From contig NZ_STFF01000003.1 of NCBI RefSeq assembly GCF_004834005.1, forward strand, positions 806,001 through 870,000: a stretch of 64,000 bases of DNA, written 5' to 3'. A model generated the notes under the pieces. It was not told the origin of the DNA. It searched no databases and saw nothing but the letters and a program-made list of their open reading frames with translations. Position 1 is the stretch's first letter. Every line of letters starts with the position of its first letter. The DNA is from Niastella caeni (GTDB lineage Bacteria > Bacteroidota > Bacteroidia > Chitinophagales > Chitinophagaceae). The position numbers and the translations under genes were made by a program. Below are positions 58,434 to 64,000 of this stretch, piece by piece.

Positions 58434-61400
58434 CTATTGTTCTATTTGCAATGTTACCGGCCCCAGCAAGCCCGCAGGCAACAGCGGTTTGTCTTTTAAC
58501 CATAGAGGCGCTGTGGTCCAGGTGATGCGTTCTTGCTGTGGCAATGCCAGATCACCTTTCAACCGGTTGCACCAGGTATTGGTAACTTCAATCCGCAATT
58601 CGTTTTTACCAGGACGCAATGCTTTTGTAATATCCAGGCGATATGGCGGCGTCCACATAACACCACAGGAAATTCCATTCACAAATACTTCAGCCAGGTT
58701 AGCTACACTGCCTGCATCGAGCCAAACCCTGCCGCCGGCAGCCGGTGCATTCTTATTTTCAAAGGTTGTTGTATACACAGCCGTTCCCGAATAGTATTTA
58801 ATAGCGTTATTATTATCGGTTGACCAGTCGTTCAGTTGCTCAAAAACTACTGGTTGTGCCGGACCGCCTTTTGTACTATCGAAGGTTACATTCCAGGCAT
58901 TTCGAATAGAATCCACTGTTATGTCATGTGCGGCCAGATTCAGGAAAGAAGTTTCTTTTGTTGGTTTACGTAACACAACAAATAAAGACCCGTTGGCAGG
59001 CAACACCAATTGCAGTGCTGTACTACCATTTTTGAACATATACATGTCAACTTTGGCCTGCTCACCGGTAACAGGGTCCCAGATCTCAGGTACCCGGCCT
59101 GCTACCCGTAACGACAACGCCAAACCGCGGTCTTCCTGCCGTTGATTACTGATAAAATAGATATCAAAGCCATTCCCGCTTCTATGCGTCCACGCAATAT
59201 CACGGGTTGGTTTTCCGGAATCATCCACAAACTCCAGGTCTCTTTGGATACCAATAGGCTCAAACGAACTTTCCCGGTAAGGCCCCTGTACTACCGTACC
59301 CTTGCCCACTTTCCATTTCATTAATTTTCCGGTCGGCACTTTTTTCCAGATAGAACCGGCAATCGTTTTTACCAGTTTGTCAGCAACAGCAGCTTGCGTT
59401 AAACTGAACGATTGCTCTGGCGCATCATTTACAATTATGGTTGCGCCGGCCATTACCAGTTCTGCTATCTTTTTGGCAACTGCCGGGGTCATGCGTTTGG
59501 CTGTGGGCGACATAGGATGTGGCTGCGGTAAAATCAAAAGTTTATAACCCGCCCCACCCGGTAACTCAATACGGCCATTACGCACGGTAGCCTTCATCAA
59601 TGCATCCGGATTAATACAATCATAGGCATAACCATGCAAAGGATCAACCCAATTCTCCGGGTCAGCCATATTCGCGGAATGCGTTACACCTTCCGGCAAA
59701 GACCTTAATGGATTACCGGCATTGGCTAATCGCTTTTTTTCGGCCTCTACTAATGTATCGCCAAAAATGCCGGGCAGGGTGCTTACAAGCCTGTCTGGCA
59801 AAATGGAACGGCGGGGAATTTCTTCACCTGTAAAAACGGCCACATCCACTACCGGTTTACCTTGTTGTAACAATGCCTGACAACGTTGCGCATATTCTAC
59901 CCAGGCTTTCCCCGGCTTCCACCAGGTTTGGTCCCGCTGGAAATACATGCCTACTCCATTCAGGGTCATGCCCGGCTGGCGGTCCATCCAGGGGTTATGC
60001 ATGAACACATGGTACACCAGCCGGTTAACACCCCAGGCATAATTGCGGTCACCCAGCGTCTTTAACATGCCGGGATGTTCATCCCAGGCCATCCGCAATT
60101 CGGTAAATGCTTCGGCCCCTATAATAGACTTACCATAGATATGCGCGCCTGAAATGGCATCAAACATATCGTTGGGTTTATCGTGGGTTGGACTGCGCAA
60201 CCAGAATTCACCCATAGGGATATCCGTGTTCTGATAATGGAGTAACCCGTCACTGGTCATCGTAGGCGCTACCGTTTCTCCACTGATCACACAGCCTTTT
60301 GCATGCGCCAATCCTTTAAGGTTACCATAAAAGTTATCATTAACCAGTTCGGCTATAGTTTGCCGGACATCATACAAAAAACGTTCACTCACATCGGCGC
60401 TTTGCACAGGCACACCATTCATGGCAACGAGATACGGCAGGCAATCATACCCCCGGCGCTTTTTAAATTCCGCTCTGAACACCGGTGACCAGTTCTGGCT
60501 GCCACATTCCCAACTATCGAGATGGAACATTTTTAGTGCTTCGCGAGCTACATCAGGCCCTGCTTTACGGATGGCTTCTGCAAACCAGTTATCGAATTGC
60601 AGCCGCACCGCTTCGGGATTAAACTTATCGCACTCCAGTCCTTTCCCTCCGCCACCTGTTGCATTGGTTTGGCCGGTAGAAGTATGTCCAACCCGCATAA
60701 TCGTCCAGTTGCCTTCAGGCACCTCCCAGGTAAGGCGGCCATCCGGTGTCATCTTGCTGGTAATATCGATGATCTTATTAAGCGGCACACACAAAGAATC
60801 GGGCGCCTGCGAAACTGTTGTACGTTCACTTACCCGCCATATAGCGCCGCTCTTTCCTTCGTATTGATGGATCACCGGTTCGCCCGACAACAGGATGCCA
60901 TTGATCTTCAGCGATTGCTTCCATTTCGCAGCATCCAGGTCTTCCGAGCCCGGTTCCAGTCCTTCTCTTTTGTATACAAACCTGAAATATCGGGCTGTAG
61001 TGGCTTTAATGGCATAGGTCACATCGGCATCGGTATCCTGCCAGCCATGGCGGGGCGATTGCAGCCGTTCTACTTCACTGAATTGTTTGCCATCATTGCT
61101 CACCATGATCATTAACCGTCGTGCAGAGTAGCTGCTGGTACCGCTGGTCCTAATTACAATTGACCTGCCCGTAAATGGTTTTTCATATGCATATTGGATC
61201 CAGCAGGCGCTGTCGCTCCGGAAGCTTTGGCGGTTGCGTTTATCGATCAGGAATTGCGGCGATACGCCGGCCACACTACTTGTAACCACCGGCACCAATG
61301 CCGTATCGGCTATGCTTTTTTTGATCATGGTAGGAAATGCGAACACCGCTATATCGCGATAATAATTCGCCCGGGTTTCGGGCTGTGGCAGCAGGCCATT

Positions 61401-61898
61401 GAATGTTCTATTACCGGTTACGTACGTCTTTGTGCTTACCACGCGCTGCATAGACATTTCGGGTTTTATCCATGGACCACCGGCCAGGGCAAAACCATCA
61501 CTCACATGCATACCTAAGGGCAAATGCAGGCGTTTGGCTTCCTGCATGGCAAATACAACCAGTTGCCACCAATGCGGTGATAATTGCTGCGCAGGCGGGT
61601 TCACCAACGGTATGCTATCGGCGCCACCAATGAACATCATATAAGCCCCGCCAATACCAGCCAACTTCATAGCTTCCAGGTCGGCCGTAATACCTTCTTT
61701 GGAAGCGGCCGCCCGGTTCCAGTACCAGATCACCCAGGGTTTGGCCTGTTCCGGCGGATGACGGAACAGTTCATCGAGTGAGGTATCTGATAATGGAGCC
61801 GTTTTTGTAAATGAAGTCATTGCCGGGAGCTTCCGCGTCTGTGAAAACAGGGATAGTACACTTAAACAGCCCAGTAATATGATAGTATATTTTCTCAT
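58434..61898 (-). CDS. GH106 alpha-L-rhamnosidase-family protein
   Basis: A frame opens upstream at 61970, but that extension is repeat-encoded; the ATG at 61896-61898 (MRKYTIILLGCLSVLSLFSQ) gives the signal peptide and 1154 residues. Sequence blocks typical of GH106 are seen: KPWVIWYWNRAAASKEGITADLEAMKLAGIGGAYMM, FHLDSWECGSQNWSPVFRAEFKKRRGYD, GETVAPTMTSDGLLHYQNTDIPMGEFW and MHNPWMDRQPGMTLNGVGMYFQRDQTWW, with a C-terminal sugar-binding beta-sandwich (NLAEVFVNGISCGVMWTPPYRLDITKALRPGKNELRIEVTNTW). Family enzymes release rhamnose from rhamnogalacturonan side chains; with GH127 and a GH78-like gene it suits rhamnose- and arabinose-bearing pectin. Confidence 0.93.
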   Translation of the reverse strand: MRKYTIILLGCLSVLSLFSQTRKLPAMTSFTKTAPLSDTSLDELFRHPPEQAKPWVIWYWNRAAASKEGITADLEAMKLAGIGGAYMMFIGGADSIPLVNPPAQQLSPHWWQLVVFAMQEAKRLHLPLGMHVSDGFALAGGPWIKPEMSMQRVVSTKTYVTGNRTFNGLLPQPETRANYYRDIAVFAFPTMIKKSIADTALVPVVTSSVAGVSPQFLIDKRNRQSFRSDSACWIQYAYEKPFTGRSIVIRTSGTSSYSARRLMIMVSNDGKQFSEVERLQSPRHGWQDTDADVTYAIKATTARYFRFVYKREGLEPGSEDLDAAKWKQSLKINGILLSGEPVIHQYEGKSGAIWRVSERTTVSQAPDSLCVPLNKIIDITSKMTPDGRLTWEVPEGNWTIMRVGHTSTGQTNATGGGGKGLECDKFNPEAVRLQFDNWFAEAIRKAGPDVAREALKMFHLDSWECGSQNWSPVFRAEFKKRRGYDCLPYLVAMNGVPVQSADVSERFLYDVRQTIAELVNDNFYGNLKGLAHAKGCVISGETVAPTMTSDGLLHYQNTDIPMGEFWLRSPTHDKPNDMFDAISGAHIYGKSIIGAEAFTELRMAWDEHPGMLKTLGDRNYAWGVNRLVYHVFMHNPWMDRQPGMTLNGVGMYFQRDQTWWKPGKAWVEYAQRCQALLQQGKPVVDVAVFTGEEIPRRSILPDRLVSTLPGIFGDTLVEAEKKRLANAGNPLRSLPEGVTHSANMADPENWVDPLHGYAYDCINPDALMKATVRNGRIELPGGAGYKLLILPQPHPMSPTAKRMTPAVAKKIAELVMAGATIIVNDAPEQSFSLTQAAVADKLVKTIAGSIWKKVPTGKLMKWKVGKGTVVQGPYRESSFEPIGIQRDLEFVDDSGKPTRDIAWTHRSGNGFDIYFISNQRQEDRGLALSLRVAGRVPEIWDPVTGEQAKVDMYMFKNGSTALQLVLPANGSLFVVLRKPTKETSFLNLAAHDITVDSIRNAWNVTFDSTKGGPAQPVVFEQLNDWSTDNNNAIKYYSGTAVYTTTFENKNAPAAGGRVWLDAGSVANLAEVFVNGISCGVMWTPPYRLDITKALRPGKNELRIEVTNTWCNRLKGDLALPQQERITWTTAPLWLKDKPLLPAGLLGPVTLQIEQ

Positions 61899-61921
61899 TT
61901 CATGAATGATCAAGGGTAAAA

Positions 61922-62006
61922 ACAGCTGTAAGCCATAAGCTGTAAGCCGTAAGCCATAAGCTGTAAACAAGCAAATGCAGTTATAAGCAAATACCGCTTA
62001 AAGCCT
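61922..62006. repeat. AGCTGTAAGCC-word repeat
   Basis: Words AGCTGTAAGCCATAAGCTGT reiterated and opposed by TATAAGC / GCTTAAAGC. Same words as 40137-40190 and 42735-42830. A short tract of ATTATCAAATTATCACATTT follows at 62032-62063. Confidence 0.75.
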
Positions 62007-62064
62007 GCCACCAACTGTATTTCATTTTCAAATTATCAAATTATCACATTTTCAAATTACCACA

Positions 62065-64000
62065 TTAGCCTTTATATTTCACCTCATACTCCTTCCCTGC
62101 CTCTACCGTCATTTCATATACATTATTTCCTTTACTTACAATCACCGCTCCTTTGCACGAAGGTTTCGCCTGGCTTTTGAAGCGAAGCGTACCGGTGCCT
62201 TCACTGCCTTTTATTTTTATTTTGGAAGTGCTGCAATACACATCGATATCGCCATGAGGCGTAGGCACTTTTCCTTCCATCCATTGCAATCCACCTAAAA
62301 CCGGTTCCGCCACCCAGGTGGCATACCCCGGTGAAAGCGGTAGTACGCCCAGGTAATATTTTCCCAACAGGTAAATGGGACTGGCGCCCCAGGCATGACA
62401 AAGGCTTTTTCCAAACGGACGGCCATACATAGCGTAATGCTCCGCGCCTTGTTTGGCAGGATTGTATTCTTCCCAGAATGAAGTAGCACCGGCCTGCAGC
62501 ATCCCGCCCCAGTAGCTCTTCATTTCCGACAACACATATTTTTGCTCGCCCATAGCACACAATGCCTCCAGTTCATAAAACCGCATGTAGGGCGTAGTGA
62601 TCTTTTGTATAGCATCGTTTAACAATACATGCTGTTTTACCGCTTGCTTCTGCTCATTATTAAAATAATTAAAGAAGATGGCAAACATGTTGGCGTAACG
62701 GGTTACATTATCGGTTGGCTTTCCATCAACCCGGCTGTGCACGAGCGCATGTTTGGCATCGTTCCAGTAAATGGAAAATAATTTTGTTTTCAGATCTGCA
62801 GCCAACCGTTTATACAGTTCTGCATTCTTTGTATCGTTCACCATATTGGCACAAAGCGCCATGGTTTCCAGGCTCCGGCAGAAAAGCAATTGCTCAAAGC
62901 TCACCTCTCCTTTTTTACTTAAACCATTTGCCCAGTCAATAAAGATCCAGTCACCAGACAATCCCTGCATCAGGCCATCTTTATTGCGACGTTGCAAACA
63001 ATAATCCATCAGGCTTTGCATACGCGGGTAGGTTTGCTGAATGAAGGTTTTATCGCCCGTATACTGGTAGAAATCGTAGATCCCCAGGAACCAGTAAAAG
63101 GTATAGTCCATGATGGTATTGATGTGACTTGTCACCGGGTCTTTACCACGCAGGGCCATTAATGTACGGGAAACCGTTGGCACATCAAAGAAAAGATAAT
63201 AGTTCATCAGGTAGCTCTGATACGCATCGCCACTCCAGATCCAGCGATCACGCTTAATACCATCGATGAAAAACTCACGGGTAGCCAGTTGCATGGTATA
63301 CGCCGCCACATCCCATATTTTATTAAGGCTTGTATCTGAACAACGGAAAGAACCGCGATTGGCAACTGGCAGGTATTCGTACAACATCGAAACGGAGTCA
63401 ACAGTAACATCGCCCTCGGTTTGAATATTTACAAAACGGAAAGCTTTTGACAATACCATTACAGAATCCCTTTTTGAACCAAGGTTCACCTCTACCCGGT
63501 CGAGCGTTTCACAAGTACCAGTAGCCAATGCTTCCTCTTTTGATTCGCCATAATATAACGACAGTTTACCATTGCCCTGCAAACCATGCAGGCGGATAAA
63601 ACCAAAGGTTTCCCTGCCAAAGTCAACTAATAACGATCCGCCGTTTTTGGTGGTAGCAACAGCCGATTGTGGTTGTACTGCCAATTTAAATGCGGAAGGA
63701 CGTTGTGCAGGGTCGTTGAAATTCCAACTGCCGGCTTTTAACCAGACAGTAGCTGAAATATCTGATGTTTTACCGGTCTCGTCGATCCATTCCTTGTCTT
63801 CAAACGTTACCAGCCACGAAGAATCAGAAACAATAGTCTTACCCTTCACATAAATAGCAGGTACGTTATCGCGACTGAATACTTTTACATTAATGCGGTG
63901 CTTACCGGCAGGTATGGTAATCTGTTGCGGTGTACCTTCAAAGCCCTTTCCATCGAGTTTCAGGATGTAATTGCCTTCTACAAATACATTGATCTGCTCC
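62065..64000 (-). CDS. GH78-like alpha-L-rhamnosidase-family protein (5' end cut by the window)
   Basis: The frame continues without a stop past 63849 to the window end (EQINVFVEGNYILKLDGKGF, then HRINVKVFSRDNVPAIYVKG), so the true start lies outside; about 645 residues are visible. The N-terminal beta-sandwich (VFVEGNYILKLDGKG, FIRLHGLQGNGKLSLYYGESKEEALATGTCE) is followed by a six-hairpin barrel: SLNKIWDVAAYTMQLATREFFIDGIKRDRWIWSGDAYQS, QGLSGDWIFIDW and GATSFWEEYNPAKQ. This is the GH78 pattern, with the DGIKRDRWIWSGD segment at the usual catalytic-site position. The C-terminal GH78 beta domain (FCVS-type) is present and complete. Cotranscribed with GH106 and GH127 (same strand, word repeats between). 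Rhamnosidase activity is inferred. Confidence 0.85.
   Translation of the reverse strand, partial: EQINVFVEGNYILKLDGKGFEGTPQQITIPAGKHRINVKVFSRDNVPAIYVKGKTIVSDSSWLVTFEDKEWIDETGKTSDISATVWLKAGSWNFNDPAQRPSAFKLAVQPQSAVATTKNGGSLLVDFGRETFGFIRLHGLQGNGKLSLYYGESKEEALATGTCETLDRVEVNLGSKRDSVMVLSKAFRFVNIQTEGDVTVDSVSMLYEYLPVANRGSFRCSDTSLNKIWDVAAYTMQLATREFFIDGIKRDRWIWSGDAYQSYLMNYYLFFDVPTVSRTLMALRGKDPVTSHINTIMDYTFYWFLGIYDFYQYTGDKTFIQQTYPRMQSLMDYCLQRRNKDGLMQGLSGDWIFIDWANGLSKKGEVSFEQLLFCRSLETMALCANMVNDTKNAELYKRLAADLKTKLFSIYWNDAKHALVHSRVDGKPTDNVTRYANMFAIFFNYFNNEQKQAVKQHVLLNDAIQKITTPYMRFYELEALCAMGEQKYVLSEMKSYWGGMLQAGATSFWEEYNPAKQGAEHYAMYGRPFGKSLCHAWGASPIYLLGKYYLGVLPLSPGYATWVAEPVLGGLQWMEGKVPTPHGDIDVYCSTSKIKIKGSEGTGTLRFKSQAKPSCKGAVIVSKGNNVYEMTVEAGKEYEVKYKG

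Noticed and set aside
61899..61970. N-terminal extension of the GH106 protein (Ala-Tyr-Gly-Leu-rich repeats)
   Set aside because: It is a translation of the AGCTGTAAGCC word repeat; the signal peptide starts at 61898.

Overview
The window looks like a chromosomal segment of a soil-type Bacteroidota bacterium, most likely a Chitinophagaceae relative (Niastella or Chitinophaga-like; genus inferred, not proven). The grounds are the SusC/SusD pair, Bacteroidota-only families (DUF5107-TPR, DUF5703, CvfB), weak Shine-Dalgarno sites, TAnnTTTG-type promoter boxes and many plant-glycan hydrolases. I saw no rRNA, tRNA, CRISPR array, insertion sequence or phage gene.

Layout. 1-7.2 kb: a polysaccharide-utilisation start with a cut-off SusD lipoprotein, a SusC receptor and a LacI regulator on the minus strand, facing a second LacI regulator across a gap with two TTAATCGATTA-type operators. 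7.4-10.3 kb: a lone SNF2 helicase. 10.5-18.3 kb: an AraC regulator facing a GH2 hydrolase, an MFS sugar porter and a DUF5107-TPR protein, a sugar-use unit without SusCD. 18.3-31.7 kb: housekeeping and accessory genes (YfhO membrane protein, DUF1508, SRPBCC, a two-subunit molybdenum hydroxylase, a polytopic membrane protein, protoglobin, M23 peptidase, GNAT, CvfB, an unknown secreted protein and a TAT-exported phosphoesterase). 31.9-40.6 kb: a GtaA-like glutaminase-family protein, a Ca-type P-ATPase, a BNR lipoprotein, a beta-barrel protein, a Pro-rich small protein, a phosphoribosyltransferase and a ribosome hibernation factor.

40.7-47.4 kb is a thiamine operon on the minus strand: promoter, TPP riboswitch, thiS, thiC, a second thiE-like gene, thiD, thiE, thiG, thiH. 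ThiC and ThiD supply the pyrimidine, ThiS/G/H the thiazole, ThiE joins them; thiF is absent. 47.9-52.1 kb holds a GH16 lipoprotein and a Cys-rich small protein ahead of a TonB receptor. 52.2-64 kb holds a second AraC regulator facing a DUF5703 hydrolase with a coupled unknown, then a minus-strand GH78-like, GH106, GH127 cluster suited to rhamnose/arabinose-bearing pectin side chains.

The most unusual signal is outside the genes. Nearly every intergenic gap carries a long imperfect inverted repeat built from short reiterated words, with several distinct word families shared between loci. In at least eight cases the repeat begins at or covers the stop codon of the upstream gene. A 78-bp palindrome occurs twice with compensatory base changes in its stem, and one copy encodes the C-terminus of ThiG. 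A 42-bp minisatellite (four helical turns per unit) sits between two divergent genes.
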